From: Shouchella clausii
Lineage (GTDB): Bacteria; Bacillota; Bacilli; Bacillales; Bacillaceae_D
Direction: 5' to 3'
Length of the DNA: 64,000 nucleotides
Assembly (NCBI RefSeq): GCF_002250115.1
Contig: NZ_CP019985.1
Span: forward strand, 3,162,001 to 3,226,000
Shown: in pieces, positions 18,680 to 29,063 of the stretch
Layout of the letters: each line of letters begins with the position of its first letter
Numbering within the stretch: the stretch's first letter is position 1
Notes under the pieces: model-generated
What the model saw: the letters and a program-made list of their open reading frames with translations, nothing else
The model's database searches: none
Told to the model about the DNA's origin: nothing
Translations under genes and position numbers: made by a program

Positions 18680-19338
18680 ATGAAAAAGAAAAAGCTGACG
18701 ATTGGTTTAAAAAATGGCTACCTAAACAGCCAGATAAAAAAAAACGCAGCTTTTCGCCCAAATACATCTTACTGCTAGGCTGTCTCGGTGTAGCGTTAAT
18801 GCTTTTGAGTCAATTTTTGCAACCGGAAAATGATGACGCGATGCCAGCTACAAATGAGGCAGACTCGAATGAAGACGGCGGGGAGGACACAGCTCCTGTG
18901 TTTGGCCGGAAAGTCGAAGAAAATTCAATGGCTGACTATGAAATGCGTTATGAAAATCAATTGCGCGAGGCGCTGCAAGAGATAGTCGGCGTCAATAATG
19001 TCTCAATCGTTGTCAATCTCGCGGAAAGTGAAAAGCAGGTTTATGAAAAAAATGTAAAACGCGGGCGCCAAGAGACACATGAGACAGACCGTGAAGGCGG
19101 CAGCAGACAAGTAGAGGATACACAAGAAGAAGAAAATGTTGTGATTACCCGCAACGGCGATCAAGATGAGCCGCTTGTCATTTCGAAAGAAAAACCAGCG
19201 GTAGCAGGCGTACTTGTTGTTGCGGAAGGAGTGGAAAATGTACAAGTAAAGGCTTGGGTAGTAGAAGCGGTGAGCCGTGTGTTAGATGTAGCGCCACATC
19301 GCGTATCTGTAATGCCGAAGAAAATGAAGGAGGAATAA
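18676..19338 (+). CDS. spoIIIAG: Stage III sporulation protein AG
   Basis: 220 residues: a basic cytoplasmic tail (about 1-30), one membrane helix (YILLLGCLGVALMLLSQFL), an acidic linker and a ring-building-motif domain (YENQLREALQEIVGVNNVSIVVNL...), with a charged insertion and a final conserved VSRVLDVAPHRVSVMPKK. SpoIIIAG forms a large ring in the channel. ATG overlaps the spoIIIAF stop. Confidence 0.94.
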   Translation: MNEKEKADDWFKKWLPKQPDKKKRSFSPKYILLLGCLGVALMLLSQFLQPENDDAMPATNEADSNEDGGEDTAPVFGRKVEENSMADYEMRYENQLREALQEIVGVNNVSIVVNLAESEKQVYEKNVKRGRQETHETDREGGSRQVEDTQEEENVVITRNGDQDEPLVISKEKPAVAGVLVVAEGVENVQVKAWVVEAVSRVLDVAPHRVSVMPKKMKEE

Positions 19339-19340
19339 AA

Positions 19341-19895
19341 ATGGTTCTTAAAAAGCAAACGGTTTGGCTATTGACAATGTTAAGCTTAATGTTGGTTCTT
19401 GGTGTGTACTATGCCTATCCAGGTAATCAAAACGCTGGAGATGAAGGGACAGACCCAATCGCTTCAGAAGAAGCAGGGGTGGAAGTCGAAGTGAATGAAG
19501 ATGGCACGGTTGATGGTGATATGATCGCAAGCCTTTCTGGTAACGACAATTACACGGAAGCGCGTTTAAAATTAAATGAGGCACGCCACAAAGAAGCAGA
19601 ACAGTATACCCGTGAAGCGTCTGCTGAAGATAGCTCTGCTGAGGAAGCAGTAGCCGCGAACGACAAATCGATTGAAATCCTTGCTGTAGGGGACAACGAG
19701 CAAATGCTGGAATCGCTCTTGCGTGCAGAAGGGTATAACGATGCGCTCGTCATGTCTGAAGCAGACAGCGTACAAATCATGGTCCAAGCCGAAAGCCTTT
19801 CAAAAGCCGAAGCCAACTCAATTATGCAGCTTGCCAAAGAGCATTTGCAAACAACTGCAGACATTTCTGTCCACTTGGATGAAATAACAGAATAA
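19341..19895 (+). CDS. spoIIIAH: Stage III sporulation protein AH
   Basis: 184 residues from ATG 19341 (RBS AAGGAGGAAT). A single N-terminal helix (about 7-25) is followed by an acidic linker and a C-terminal YscJ/FliF-like ring-building domain (from about residue 100). SpoIIIAH on the mother-cell side binds SpoIIQ from the forespore to make the engulfment zipper and channel. It is the last spoIIIA gene and is followed by a terminator. Confidence 0.94.
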   Translation: MVLKKQTVWLLTMLSLMLVLGVYYAYPGNQNAGDEGTDPIASEEAGVEVEVNEDGTVDGDMIASLSGNDNYTEARLKLNEARHKEAEQYTREASAEDSSAEEAVAANDKSIEILAVGDNEQMLESLLRAEGYNDALVMSEADSVQIMVQAESLSKAEANSIMQLAKEHLQTTADISVHLDEITE

Positions 19896-19905
19896 TACTA
19901 GTTAT

Positions 19906-19944
19906 AAGCGGCTTGATGCAGCATTTGCTCAAGCTGCTTTTTTT
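19906..19944 (+). terminator. spoIIIA operon terminator
   Basis: AAGCGGCTTGA / TCAAGCTGCTT with a T7 run, one G-U pair. Confidence 0.8.
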
Positions 19945-19969
19945 GCAGCATGCATTCCTCTTCTACACA

Positions 19970-19978
19970 TGGTATAAT
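19970..19978 (+). promoter_or_regulatory. Extended -10 promoter upstream of the acidic orphan gene
   Basis: TGGTATAAT is a perfect extended -10 element (TGn plus TATAAT) placed between the spoIIIA terminator and the next RBS. No good -35 was found, which extended -10 promoters can tolerate. Confidence 0.6.
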
Positions 19979-20013
19979 ACAGCAATGTATAATGAAGTAA
20001 GGAGAGATTGCAG

Positions 20014-20358
20014 ATGGAATGGTCTGATTTAACGGAGGGAGCGAAAGCTGTCCTTGAGCAGACGCGCAATATAAAAAATGACCATATTCAAATCGTCGAA
20101 TTTGAAGTTGGCTTTTCTGAAGAAATCGAAGACGAAGACGGCGACCGTGTGAGCGTGTCGATCCAAGAAGAAGACTACGAAAACTTAAAGCGTTATACCC
20201 AGGAAAATGAATACGGGGAAAAGTACCATATGGCCCGCAATAAAAATATTGTTAAGATCATTTTGTTGGAGAATGGGAAAATACCGGACAACCTCTCGGA
20301 ATTTCCTGTGTTTCGGCAATACAAAAAAGACGCACAAACGACAGAAGAACAAGAGTAA
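20014..20358 (+). CDS. Acidic hypothetical protein between spoIIIAH and accB
   Basis: 114 residues from ATG 20014, preceded by AAGGAGAG. It is rich in Glu and Asp (FSEEIEDEDGDRVSVSIQEED) and lacks membrane segments or recognisable motifs. It has its own extended -10 promoter. In B. subtilis accB follows spoIIIAH directly, so this gene is an addition to the locus. I do not recognise the family and no function is proposed. Confidence 0.7.
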   Translation: MEWSDLTEGAKAVLEQTRNIKNDHIQIVEFEVGFSEEIEDEDGDRVSVSIQEEDYENLKRYTQENEYGEKYHMARNKNIVKIILLENGKIPDNLSEFPVFRQYKKDAQTTEEQE

Positions 20359-20510
20359 GGGGGAGCACTCCCTCTTACGCCTGCAATTTTATTACATATT
20401 AAAGGATTTTTCCTCGCCAACCCCGAACGTTAGTACATGATCTATGGGACGGGTGGCGCTGAAGTGGTATGACCACTAAACCTAAGCAATTGAAAAGGAG
20501 CTGCTACAAG

Positions 20511-20999
20511 ATGTTTAAAGTTGATGAAATTAAAAGTCTAATAGAAGCACTTGATTCCTCTTCTCTTGAGGAACTTGAACTGGAGCAAGAAAATGGAAAA
20601 CTTGTATTAAAGAAAAACAATGGTCAAGTCGCAGTGCCGCTCGAACAGCCGACAGCCGCTGTACAAAAAGCGCCTGCTGCCGCGCCAGCACCAGCGGCGC
20701 AGCCGGAAGAAAAAGTCGAAAGCAAAGAGCCAGAAGCCAATGCAGATGGACGGGATTTGTTTACGGTTACGTCGCCGATGGTAGGGACGTTTTATGCAGC
20801 GCCATCGCCTGATGCTGATCCGTATGTACGCACAGGCGATAGCGTTGAGGAAGACACGGTTGTCTGCATTGTCGAAGCAATGAAACTAATGAACCCGATT
20901 GTAGCCGATACAAAAGGGAAAATTGTTGAGATTGTGGCAGAAAACGGTGAACTTGTTGAGTACGGACAGCCGCTAATGGTTGTTGAACGGAATAAGTAG
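20511..20999 (+). CDS. accB: Acetyl-CoA carboxylase biotin carboxyl carrier protein
   Basis: 162 residues from ATG 20511 (RBS AAAGGAG). The N-terminal segment [14 protein letters not shown] is followed by an Ala/Pro/Glu-rich flexible linker (about 45-80) and the biotinyl domain, whose VEAMKLMN motif carries the biotinylated lysine K125. It shuttles carboxybiotin between AccC and the carboxyltransferase for malonyl-CoA synthesis. Cotranscribed with accC, 11 bases apart. Confidence 0.96.
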   Translation: MFKVDEIKSLIEALDSSSLEELELEQENGKLVLKKNNGQVAVPLEQPTAAVQKAPAAAPAPAAQPEEKVESKEPEANADGRDLFTVTSPMVGTFYAAPSPDADPYVRTGDSVEEDTVVCIVEAMKLMNPIVADTKGKIVEIVAENGELVEYGQPLMVVERNK

Positions 21000-21010
21000 G
21001 GGCGATAACG

Positions 21011-22369
21011 ATGATCAAACGAATTTTAATAGCCAACCGCGGCGAAATTGCCGTTCGGGTCATTCGCGCGTGTAAGGAGCTCGGCATTGAAACAGTGGCC
21101 GTTTTTTCTGAAGCAGATGCTGATTCATTACACGTCCAACTTGCAGACCAAGCATTTTGCATTGGGCCAACAGAGTCTGCCAAAAGCTACTTGAATTTCA
21201 CCAACTTAATGAGCGTAGCGACATTAACGGAAACGGACGCGATTCATCCTGGCTATGGCTTTTTAGCGGAAAACGCCGATTTCGCGGAAATTTGCGCAGA
21301 CTGTAACATTACCTTTATTGGCCCAAGCCCAACAGCGATAAGCCGGATGGGGACAAAAGATGTTGCCAGGGAAACAATGGCGAAAGCCGGCGTGCCAATC
21401 GTACCTGGGTCAAATGGAATTGTGGAAACAATTGAAGATGCAAAACAAATTGCCCGCGATATTGGATACCCTGTTATTATTAAAGCAACGGCCGGTGGAG
21501 GCGGTAAAGGGATCCGCGTCGCCCGCAATGAGAAAGAATTAGAATCGGGCATTAAAGTGACACAGCAAGAAGCAGAGACGGCCTTTGGCAATCCTGGCGT
21601 TTATTTGGAAAAGTATATTGAAGATTTCAGGCATGTTGAAATCCAAGTGCTGGCCGATAACCACGGCAACGTTATCCATTTAGGCGAGCGCGATTGTTCG
21701 ATTCAGCGCCGTTTGCAAAAATTGCTTGAAGAAAGCCCTTCCCCTGCAATTACAGAGGAAAAGCGTCAAGAAATGGGGCGCGCGGCGGTAGAAGCGGCAA
21801 GGGCCGTTCAATACTCTGGAGCTGGTACAGTTGAATTTATTTATGACCACAATACGGGCGATTTTTATTTCATGGAAATGAATACGCGCATTCAAGTTGA
21901 GCATCCTGTGACGGAGATGGTCACCGGTGTTGATTTGATTAAAGAACAAATCCGCATCGCAGACAATGAAAAGTTGTCGTTGGCGCAAGAAGATGTCACG
22001 TATAACGGGTGGTCAATCGAATGCCGCATTAACGCTGAAAATCCAGAAAAGAACTTTATGCCATCTCCAGGAAAAATCGTTGACTACCTTGCTCCTGGTG
22101 GACTTGGCGTCCGCGTTGATTCAGCTGCTTACCCAGGCTGCGTCATCTCGCCATTTTATGACTCGATGATCGCCAAAGTAATCGTGCATGGCGCTACTCG
22201 GGAGGAGGCAATTGCCCGGATGAGACGGGCGTTGTCTGAATTTGAAATTAGCGGTGTTGATACAACGATTCCGTTCCATCTCCAGCTTCTAAACCATGAG
22301 GTGTTTGTTTCTGGCGATTTTAATACGAAGTTTGTTGAAGAACATGATGTGATGCCAGTAAAAAAATAA
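21011..22369 (+). CDS. accC: Acetyl-CoA carboxylase, biotin carboxylase subunit
   Basis: 452 residues, standard length. Biotin carboxylase N-domain ([21 protein letters not shown] begins it), ATP-grasp domain with the glycine-rich loop [11 protein letters not shown] and catalytic [10 protein letters not shown], and a C-terminal domain. It carboxylates biotin on AccB with ATP and bicarbonate. Confidence 0.97.
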   Translation: MIKRILIANRGEIAVRVIRACKELGIETVAVFSEADADSLHVQLADQAFCIGPTESAKSYLNFTNLMSVATLTETDAIHPGYGFLAENADFAEICADCNITFIGPSPTAISRMGTKDVARETMAKAGVPIVPGSNGIVETIEDAKQIARDIGYPVIIKATAGGGGKGIRVARNEKELESGIKVTQQEAETAFGNPGVYLEKYIEDFRHVEIQVLADNHGNVIHLGERDCSIQRRLQKLLEESPSPAITEEKRQEMGRAAVEAARAVQYSGAGTVEFIYDHNTGDFYFMEMNTRIQVEHPVTEMVTGVDLIKEQIRIADNEKLSLAQEDVTYNGWSIECRINAENPEKNFMPSPGKIVDYLAPGGLGVRVDSAAYPGCVISPFYDSMIAKVIVHGATREEAIARMRRALSEFEISGVDTTIPFHLQLLNHEVFVSGDFNTKFVEEHDVMPVKK

Positions 22370-22387
22370 GCAAAGGGGCGTTTAAAC

Positions 22388-22798
22388 ATGGAAGACCACC
22401 AACTGTTAGAACTTGACGAGCAAAAAGGCGGGCTTGGGAAAGTCGAAATCTCTCCAGAAGTCATTGAAGTAATTGCCGGTATCGCGACACAGGAAGTGGA
22501 AGGTGTAGCTGCATTAAGAGGCAACTTTGCTGCTGATGTAGCCGAACGCCTCGGGAGAAAGAACCATGGAAAAGGCGTTAAAGTTGAACTGACAGAAGAA
22601 GGCATTATTGTCGACGTTTCCATTATCATTTCCTATGGCGCAGCTGTGCCGGAAGTAGCCAAATTAATCCAGCTTAATATTCAACAAGCGCTGGAAACAA
22701 TGACGGCTATTCGCTTAAATGAAATCAATGTCCATGTCGTCGGCGTTTACTTTGAGTCCCCAGAAGCACAAAACTCAGTAGATAACGACTACGAATAG
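22388..22798 (+). CDS. yqhY: Asp23/Gls24 family protein YqhY
   Basis: 136 residues. The Asp23 domain begins GKVEISPEVIEVIAGIA, and TQEVEGVAAL is a typical signature. YqhY lies after accBC in many Firmicutes; genetic work in B. subtilis ties its loss to acc suppressor mutations, suggesting it tunes acetyl-CoA carboxylase. It is followed by a short inverted-repeat element and terminator. Confidence 0.9.
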   Translation: MEDHQLLELDEQKGGLGKVEISPEVIEVIAGIATQEVEGVAALRGNFAADVAERLGRKNHGKGVKVELTEEGIIVDVSIIISYGAAVPEVAKLIQLNIQQALETMTAIRLNEINVHVVGVYFESPEAQNSVDNDYE

Positions 22799-22828
22799 GC
22801 GCCTTGAGATTGCATTCGAAAACTTGAT

Positions 22829-22886
22829 CAGGCTGATAGAAAACGCTTGTTAACATCAACGTATGCGAGCGTTTGTCTACAGTCTG
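22829..22886 (+). repeat. Dispersed inverted-repeat element, internally deleted copy C
   Basis: CAGGCTGATAGAAAACGCTTG at the left and TATGCGAGCGTTTGTCTACA then GTCTG at the right, with only about 15 bases between. It is a 58-bp derivative that keeps both ends of copy E and abuts the yqhY terminator on its right. Confidence 0.75.
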
Positions 22887-22889
22887 AAA

Positions 22890-22911
22890 AACCGGCTACT
22901 GCCGGTTTTTT
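22890..22911 (+). terminator. yqhY (accB-accC-yqhY) terminator
   Basis: AACCGGC / GCCGGTT with loop TACT and a T run, immediately right of the inverted-repeat element. Confidence 0.85.
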
Positions 22912-22974
22912 CTGTTTTTACGTCGCCACTGATTTGCGCTATACTAAACAAGACAAATCATAAAGGAGTTAATT

Positions 22975-23376
22975 ATGAACCGACGTGTAGCAAGGCTGCG
23001 AGCTGTGCAAACACTCTACCAGCTGACTTTAATTGATATCGACGTGGACAAAGCGATCGAAAATACGCTAAATGATGAAGAAGAACCGAGCGAATTTTAC
23101 AAAACGCTTGTCTATGGGACGCTTGAACACCAAAATGAAATTGACGGGTATTTAAGCGAAAATTTAAAAGGGTATACGCTTGACCGACTGGGCCACGTTG
23201 ACCGGGCAATCGCACGCATGGGATTGTTTGAGATGTTGTATTTAGACGATATCCCTGTAAATGTGACGTTGAATGAATCAATCGAGCTTGCAAAAGCATT
23301 TGGCGGGACTGATGCAGGACGTTTTATCAATGGGGTATTGTCGAATTCATATGATACGGCAATGAAAAACAAATAA
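22975..23376 (+). CDS. nusB: Transcription antitermination factor NusB
   Basis: 133 residues, all-alpha. The arginine-rich N-terminus (MNRRVARLRAVQTLYQL) binds boxA RNA; DRLGHVDRAIARMGLFEML and NVTLNESIELAKAFGG followed by FINGVL are the family signatures. It acts with NusE (S10) in rRNA antitermination. First gene of a run nusB-xseA-xseB-ispA. Confidence 0.96.
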   Translation: MNRRVARLRAVQTLYQLTLIDIDVDKAIENTLNDEEEPSEFYKTLVYGTLEHQNEIDGYLSENLKGYTLDRLGHVDRAIARMGLFEMLYLDDIPVNVTLNESIELAKAFGGTDAGRFINGVLSNSYDTAMKNK

Positions 23377-23393
23377 ATTAGGAGGCTCGTGGG

Positions 23394-24770
23394 ATGGCTG
23401 GAAATGCTGGTGTCGCTGAAGCTTGGACAGTAAGCGAAGCGACACGTTATATTAAGCAATTGTTAGAAGACGATCCCCATTTGCCTGAAATATGGATACG
23501 CGGCGAACTTTCCAATTTTAAACAGCATACGCGCGGCCATATGTATTTTACAATCAAGGATGAAGGATCGAGGATGCAAGCTGTCATGTTTGCTGGCTAT
23601 AACCGCTTCCTCCGCTTTAAGCCTGAGAATGGCATGAATGTGCTCATTCGTGGCGAAATCAATGTGTACGAGCCATATGGGCAGTACCAATTTTATGCAA
23701 AAGAAATGCAGCCTGACGGCATTGGCAGTTTGTTTGCCGAGTACGAGCGTTTAAAGAAAGCGCTTGAGGCGGAAGGGCTATTTGCTGAGGAACGTAAGCG
23801 CCCAATTCCCCGTTTTCCAACACATATTGCGATTATTACGTCGCCAACAGGCGCTGTGATCCGTGATATGATGACGACATTAAAACGGCGCTATCCGCAA
23901 ATACGAGTGACGCTTTTTCCTGTACTTGTCCAAGGAGAAGGAGCGCCGCTTTCCATTAGCCGCGCGCTGGAACAGGCGAGCATGGCCAATATTTTTGATG
24001 TCGTTATTGTCGCCAGGGGCGGCGGTTCGATTGAAGAGTTATGGGCTTTCAACGAAGAAATGGTAGCGCGGGCGATTGCAGAAGCCGCTGTTCCTGTCAT
24101 TTCGGCTGTCGGCCATGAAACAGACTTTACGATTAGCGATTTTGCAGCCGACAGACGGGCTCCCACTCCAACGGCGGCCGCAGAATTTGCTGTGCCAGAT
24201 TCCCGTGAACTAATGGAGCATATCGGCCATTTGAAAAAGCGACTAGAACGTTCGCTTGTCGAGCAAGTAAAAACAAGGCGGACAGAGCTAGAGCGGTTGA
24301 AACGCTCCTATGCGTTCCGTTACCCTGTCCAACTCGTCCATCAAAAGGAACAGCAACTTGATGGGCTAATGGAACGGTTAAACCGGGCCATGCAAATAAA
24401 ATTGGAGCAAAAGACACTGGCGTTTAAACATATGAACCAAGCCATTCTCCGTCAGCATCCCGCTACCCGGGTTAGCCAATTGCAAAAAGAACGACGGCAA
24501 AACCATGAGCGTCTCGTTCGAGCAATGGCGGCAGAGACGCAAAGGAAACGGCAAAGCCTGTCTGCCTTAATCCAACAACTTCAGCTCTTAAGCCCGCTAG
24601 CAGTAATGGACAGGGGCTATTCGCTCGTTTATAAAGACGATGCGTTAGTGAAGACGGCGAAAGACATTGACATAGAAGATGAGATCGTAGTGAAATTGGC
24701 AGATGGAAACTTACAATGCCAAGTAGTGGGGAAACGAGAAATGAAAAGTGGAGGTGAATCAAATGGCTGA
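23394..24770 (+). CDS. xseA: Exodeoxyribonuclease VII large subunit
   Basis: 458 residues. N-terminal OB-fold ([17 protein letters not shown], then [10 protein letters not shown]), catalytic core with [29 protein letters not shown] and APTPTAAAE, and a long coiled-coil C-terminus that gathers XseB subunits. It degrades single-stranded DNA. ATG follows AGGAGGCTCG; the end overlaps xseB by eight bases. Confidence 0.96.
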   Translation: MAGNAGVAEAWTVSEATRYIKQLLEDDPHLPEIWIRGELSNFKQHTRGHMYFTIKDEGSRMQAVMFAGYNRFLRFKPENGMNVLIRGEINVYEPYGQYQFYAKEMQPDGIGSLFAEYERLKKALEAEGLFAEERKRPIPRFPTHIAIITSPTGAVIRDMMTTLKRRYPQIRVTLFPVLVQGEGAPLSISRALEQASMANIFDVVIVARGGGSIEELWAFNEEMVARAIAEAAVPVISAVGHETDFTISDFAADRRAPTPTAAAEFAVPDSRELMEHIGHLKKRLERSLVEQVKTRRTELERLKRSYAFRYPVQLVHQKEQQLDGLMERLNRAMQIKLEQKTLAFKHMNQAILRQHPATRVSQLQKERRQNHERLVRAMAAETQRKRQSLSALIQQLQLLSPLAVMDRGYSLVYKDDALVKTAKDIDIEDEIVVKLADGNLQCQVVGKREMKSGGESNG

Positions 24771-25002
24771 AACAAAGGATTTGCCGTTTGAGGAGGCCAT
24801 GAGGCAGTTGGAATGGCTCGTGGAAAAACTAGAGGAAGGCAATGTCCCTCTCGAACAAGCAATTGATATGTTTAAGGAAGGAATGGACTTATCGCAAAGC
24901 TGCCATGAAAAATTACTGAAAGTCGAGAAGCAGCTTGACCAAATTATGCATGAGGATGGGGAACTGGTTGAGGCGAATTTAGAAGAGGAGGCAAACGAGT
25001 GA
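24763..25002 (+). CDS. xseB: Exodeoxyribonuclease VII small subunit
   Basis: 79 residues from ATG 24763 (RBS GGAGGTG). The [18 protein letters not shown] signature and helical hairpin are typical. Several copies bind the XseA coiled coil. It overlaps xseA upstream and ispA downstream (GTGA), so all three are translationally linked. Confidence 0.95.
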   Translation: MAETKDLPFEEAMRQLEWLVEKLEEGNVPLEQAIDMFKEGMDLSQSCHEKLLKVEKQLDQIMHEDGELVEANLEEEANE

Positions 25003-25886
25003 GCGCATTGTTCCAAACGTTTTTAGAAGAGGCTAGGCAGCTTGTGGACAAAAAGTTGCCTGAATACGTGCGGGAGTTAGAGGCTGAGCACCGGTTAAAG
25101 GAAGCGATGCTTTACTCACTCGAAGCAGGCGGCAAACGGGTGCGCCCCGTGTTGTTGTTGGCTGTGTTGGAGGCATATGGCCAACCGATTTTACACGGCC
25201 TTGACGCAGCGTGCGCAATTGAAATGGTGCACACTTATTCTCTCGTTCACGACGATTTGCCGGCAATGGATGACGATGACTTACGCCGGGGCCAACCGAC
25301 GAATCATAAAGTATTCGGTGAAGCCACAGCCATTCTCGCAGGCGACGCTCTGTTGACACAAAGTTTCGCCTTGATTGCCAATGCTGACGCTCCCCTAACG
25401 GCAGAAACAAAAGTATCGATCATTGCCGCCCTCTCGAAAGCGGCTGGCGCTAGCGGCATGGTTGGCGGGCAGCTTGCAGACATGTTTGCGGAAGGAAAAC
25501 AGCTTACCGTTGAACAGCTTGCCAACGTTCACAAGCGCAAAACGGGCGAATTGTTGGCTTTTTCAATCGAAGCAGGAGCCCTGATTGCTGGGGTATCAAA
25601 CGAGGAACGGAGCAAATTAAACGAATTCGGACAGGAGATTGGGCTATTATTCCAAATCAAAGACGACATTCTTGATGTAGAAGGCGATGCAATCGCCATC
25701 GGTAAGCCTGTCGGCAGTGACGCTGTCAATAATAAAAGCACTTATCCAGGGCTTCTTGGCCTTGAGGGAGCGAAAACGATGCTTCACACTCATTATGATC
25801 GGGCTTTACAAGTGCTCGATGAGCTTCATTTGCGAGGGACGTTGCTCGAGGACTTGGCAAATTACATCGTTACGCGTGACCATTAA
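24999..25886 (+). CDS. ispA: Farnesyl diphosphate synthase
   Basis: 295 residues from GTG. The first aspartate-rich motif [14 protein letters not shown] and the second QIKDDILD, plus GGKRVRP, mark a short-chain trans-prenyl synthase. It joins two IPP units to DMAPP to give farnesyl-PP, precursor of undecaprenyl-PP and menaquinone. dxs, for the first step of the MEP pathway feeding it, lies just downstream. Confidence 0.95.
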   Translation: MSALFQTFLEEARQLVDKKLPEYVRELEAEHRLKEAMLYSLEAGGKRVRPVLLLAVLEAYGQPILHGLDAACAIEMVHTYSLVHDDLPAMDDDDLRRGQPTNHKVFGEATAILAGDALLTQSFALIANADAPLTAETKVSIIAALSKAAGASGMVGGQLADMFAEGKQLTVEQLANVHKRKTGELLAFSIEAGALIAGVSNEERSKLNEFGQEIGLLFQIKDDILDVEGDAIAIGKPVGSDAVNNKSTYPGLLGLEGAKTMLHTHYDRALQVLDELHLRGTLLEDLANYIVTRDH

Positions 25887-25950
25887 ACACCAAACAGGAA
25901 AAGAGAAAGTTGGAAGGAAGAAAGAACGGCTTATAAAACGAGGCAACCGA

Positions 25951-25980
25951 TGACGTATGGGAGCGTTTGCCCGCAGTCTG
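25951..25980 (+). repeat. Remnant of the dispersed inverted-repeat element, copy D (right end)
   Basis: GACGTATGGGAGCGTTTGCC then CGCAGTCTG matches the right end of copies C and E with two or three changes. As in those copies its last base abuts a terminator hairpin. Confidence 0.65.
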
Positions 25981-26008
25981 AACCAACCTGGAGGCGGTTG
26001 GTTTTTTT
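25981..26008 (+). terminator. ispA operon terminator
   Basis: AACCAACC / GGTTGGTT with a seven-base loop and a T run. Confidence 0.85.
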
Positions 26009-26054
26009 ATGAACAGCGACAGTAGGTTATTGCTGTTCTTTCCGTCCATCTTTT

Positions 26055-26063
26055 TGTTATAAT
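26055..26063 (+). promoter_or_regulatory. Extended -10 promoter of dxs
   Basis: TGTTATAAT (TGn plus TATAAT) lies between the ispA terminator and dxs, so dxs probably has its own transcript. Confidence 0.55.
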
Positions 26064-26148
26064 TGCCTAAACAAAGACAAGACTTATCCTCCGGTAACAG
26101 CGATTGATTTGTAGGAGAGAAGCAGAACAGAAAATGGGGGTTTCAGCG

Positions 26149-28035
26149 ATGAACCTTGAAGAAATCCAAGACCCGAGCTTTTTAAAGAACTATTCGAATA
26201 AACAATTGGAAGAGCTTGCTGCGGACATACGTCGTTTTTTGATCGAAAAGCTTTCGGCGACAGGTGGCCATATTGGCCCGAACTTAGGGGTGGTCGAGTT
26301 GACACTTGCGCTCCACCAGCTTTTTGACAGTCCGAAAGATAAGCTGTTATGGGACGTAGGCCACCAAGCATATGTGCATAAAATTTTGACTGGGCGCGCA
26401 CCCCAATTTGACACACTTCGCCAATACAAAGGCTTATGCGGGTTTCCAAAGCGTACGGAAAGCGAGCATGATGTTTGGGAGACGGGACATAGCTCCACTT
26501 CTTTGTCAGGGGCAATGGGAATGGCGACAGCCCGGGATTTAAAAGGAACCAATGAAAACATTGTGGCGATTATAGGCGATGGTGCCCTTACAGGGGGCAT
26601 GGCCTTGGAAGCATTGAACCATATAGGGCATGAACAGAAGCATTTAATTGTCGTCTTGAATGACAATGAAATGTCAATTGCACCTAATGTCGGCGCTTTG
26701 CACAGCATTCTTGGCCGCTTGCGTACGGCTGGGAAATACCAAAAAGCAAAAGAGGACCTGGAAACGATTATTCGCAAAATCCCAGCCTTTGGCGGGAAAC
26801 TTGCAGATACGGCCGAACGATTAAAGGACAGCTTAAAGTACTTAATGGTATCGGGCATGTTTTTTGAAGAAATGGGGTTCACTTATTTAGGACCTGTAGA
26901 CGGACATGACTTAGATGACTTAAAACACCAGCTAAGTTATGCGAAAAAAACATCAGGACCAGTATTGGTGCACGTGCTAACGAAAAAAGGCAAAGGCTAT
27001 AAACCAGCAGAAGAAGATGCGACAGGAGCTTGGCACGGGACAGGGCCGTACAAGATTGAAAGCGGTGAAATGGTGAAAAAACCAGGGCCGCCAAGCTACC
27101 CGAGTGTTTTTGCAAACACGTTAAAACGAATTGCCCGCGAAGATGAACGGGTTGTAGCGATTACGCCAGCCATGCCAGGAGGCTCAAAGCTCGACTTGTT
27201 TGCTGAGGAGTTTCCTGATCGCATGTTTGATGTCGGCATTGCTGAACAACATGCGGCCACAATGTCAGCTGGTCTTGCGACACAAGGAATGAAGCCTGTT
27301 TATGCTGTCTACTCAACCTTTTTGCAACGTGGCTATGACCAAGTCGTCCATGATATATGCCGGCAAAACTTAAATGTGCTTATTGCGATTGACCGCGCTG
27401 GCCTAGTTGGCGCTGACGGGGAAACGCACCAAGGTGTATTCGATATTGCGTTTTTACGGTCATTGCCAAATATAACGATTTTAAATCCAAAAGATGAAAA
27501 CGAGTTCCAGCATATGCTCTATACAGGCATTTGCTACGATGACGGCCCAATTGCGATCCGCTATCCTCGTGGAAATGGCACAGGAGTGAAAATGGACGCT
27601 AGTCTTTCAAGGCTGCCAATTGGCAAATGGAACGTCCTTCAAGAAGGCACAGATGCGGCTATTCTCACTTTTGGCACGATGATCCCAGTGGCAGAAAAAG
27701 CGCTGGCACAAATGAAACAAGCAGGCTATAGCATTCGTCTCATTAATGCGAACTCCGTTAAACCACTTGACGAGAAATTGCTTGAAGCGCTTGCTGAAGA
27801 GGAGCTGCCGCTGCTGACCATTGAGGAATCTGTCCTTCAAGGCGGCTTTGGCAGTGCCGTACTAGAGTTTTACAATGAAAAAGGCATGCACGTGGAATTG
27901 AAGCGCATGGGCATTCCTGATTATTTTGTTGAGCATGGGAGCGTAGGCGAGCTCTATCAAGAAGTTGGATTAACGCCAGAGCGGATTGCCGACACGCTCA
28001 TCAGCATGTTGCCGCAAAAGCGGAAGAGGGCCTAA
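26149..28035 (+). CDS. dxs: 1-deoxy-D-xylulose-5-phosphate synthase
   Basis: 628 residues from ATG 26149; the N-terminus [14 protein letters not shown] aligns with other Dxs proteins, and earlier in-frame starts would add unconserved residues. Thiamine diphosphate motif [29 protein letters not shown], and the transketolase C-terminal domains are present. It condenses pyruvate and glyceraldehyde 3-phosphate, the entry step of the MEP isoprenoid pathway. Confidence 0.96.
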   Translation: MNLEEIQDPSFLKNYSNKQLEELAADIRRFLIEKLSATGGHIGPNLGVVELTLALHQLFDSPKDKLLWDVGHQAYVHKILTGRAPQFDTLRQYKGLCGFPKRTESEHDVWETGHSSTSLSGAMGMATARDLKGTNENIVAIIGDGALTGGMALEALNHIGHEQKHLIVVLNDNEMSIAPNVGALHSILGRLRTAGKYQKAKEDLETIIRKIPAFGGKLADTAERLKDSLKYLMVSGMFFEEMGFTYLGPVDGHDLDDLKHQLSYAKKTSGPVLVHVLTKKGKGYKPAEEDATGAWHGTGPYKIESGEMVKKPGPPSYPSVFANTLKRIAREDERVVAITPAMPGGSKLDLFAEEFPDRMFDVGIAEQHAATMSAGLATQGMKPVYAVYSTFLQRGYDQVVHDICRQNLNVLIAIDRAGLVGADGETHQGVFDIAFLRSLPNITILNPKDENEFQHMLYTGICYDDGPIAIRYPRGNGTGVKMDASLSRLPIGKWNVLQEGTDAAILTFGTMIPVAEKALAQMKQAGYSIRLINANSVKPLDEKLLEALAEEELPLLTIEESVLQGGFGSAVLEFYNEKGMHVELKRMGIPDYFVEHGSVGELYQEVGLTPERIADTLISMLPQKRKRA

Positions 28036-28039
28036 GCGA

Positions 28040-28852
28040 ATGGCAGTGAAAGAACGCCTTGATGTTCTCCTCGTTGAAAGGGGACTGTGTGAGACAAGGG
28101 AAAAAGCAAAACGAACGATTATGGCCGGGCTTGTCTATAGTGACTCCGAGAGGCTTGACAAGCCGGGCATGAAAGTAGCCGTTGATTTGCCGCTGCGTAT
28201 TAAAGGAGAACAAATGCCTTACGTGAGCCGAGGCGGATTAAAGCTGGAAAAAGCGCTGCAGACGTTCGATTTTCCTATCGCCGGAAAAGTCGGCCTTGAC
28301 ATTGGCGCGTCCACTGGCGGTTTTACTGACTGCGCTTTGCAGCATGGAGCGAAGCACATGTATGCCGTTGATGTTGGCTATAACCAGCTTGCTTGGAAAA
28401 TTCGCCAGGATGAACGTGTGACGGTGATGGAAAGAATGAATTTCCGCCACGCTGAACCTAATGATTTTGGCAACGGCATTCCCCAGTTTGCGACAATCGA
28501 TGTGTCCTTTATTTCCTTGCGCTTAATGTTGCCGCCGCTGTTTGCGATCATCGCTACCGGCGGGGATGTATGCGCCCTTATAAAGCCGCAGTTTGAGGCA
28601 GGGAAGGACCAAGTTGGGAAAAAAGGGATTGTCCGCGACCCGGCTATTCATGAACAAGTGATTGAAAGCATCGCCGCTTTTAGCTGTTCGATTGGATTTG
28701 ATGTTGTCGATTTAAGCTATTCGCCGATTACTGGCGGTGAAGGCAACATTGAATTTTTAATCCATTTGCAAAAAGGCAGTGGGCGTATGTATATACAAGA
28801 GGGAGTCATTCCCCAAGTCGTCGAATCATCCCAACGTTTAAAAAACCATTAA
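28040..28852 (+). CDS. yqxC: TlyA-family rRNA methyltransferase YqxC
   Basis: 270 residues from ATG 28040, five bases after the dxs stop. An S4 RNA-binding domain (KERLDVLLVERGLCETREKAKRTIMAG) is followed by an FtsJ-like Rossmann domain with SAM motif GLDIGASTGGFTDCALQHGA. TlyA relatives 2'-O-methylate rRNA; older annotation as hemolysin is not supported by sequence features. Located between dxs and ahrC as in B. subtilis. Confidence 0.92.
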   Translation: MAVKERLDVLLVERGLCETREKAKRTIMAGLVYSDSERLDKPGMKVAVDLPLRIKGEQMPYVSRGGLKLEKALQTFDFPIAGKVGLDIGASTGGFTDCALQHGAKHMYAVDVGYNQLAWKIRQDERVTVMERMNFRHAEPNDFGNGIPQFATIDVSFISLRLMLPPLFAIIATGGDVCALIKPQFEAGKDQVGKKGIVRDPAIHEQVIESIAAFSCSIGFDVVDLSYSPITGGEGNIEFLIHLQKGSGRMYIQEGVIPQVVESSQRLKNH

Positions 28853-28925
28853 AAAACAAAGGAAAGCCAAGCAGGCAGCAGAACGGGCAAGCTTGCCAAC
28901 CGGCCGCCATGCTGGGTATCTTGGA

Positions 28926-28955
28926 GAAGGCAGCGGCATGCGGCCTTCTTTTTTT
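28926..28955 (+). terminator. Terminator after yqxC
   Basis: GAAGGC / GCCTTC with an 11-base loop and T7, embedded in a GC-rich 200-bp gap that has no other feature seen. Confidence 0.7.
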
Positions 28956-29063
28956 GTCGACAGGCAGTGTATCAATCTTGCCGAAAGCGGGCAAACCGTA
29001 GATAATATAAAAAAGACGTTGTTCGTGGCAAAAATTGAATTTAATTTGAGGTAAGGTGAGGGC

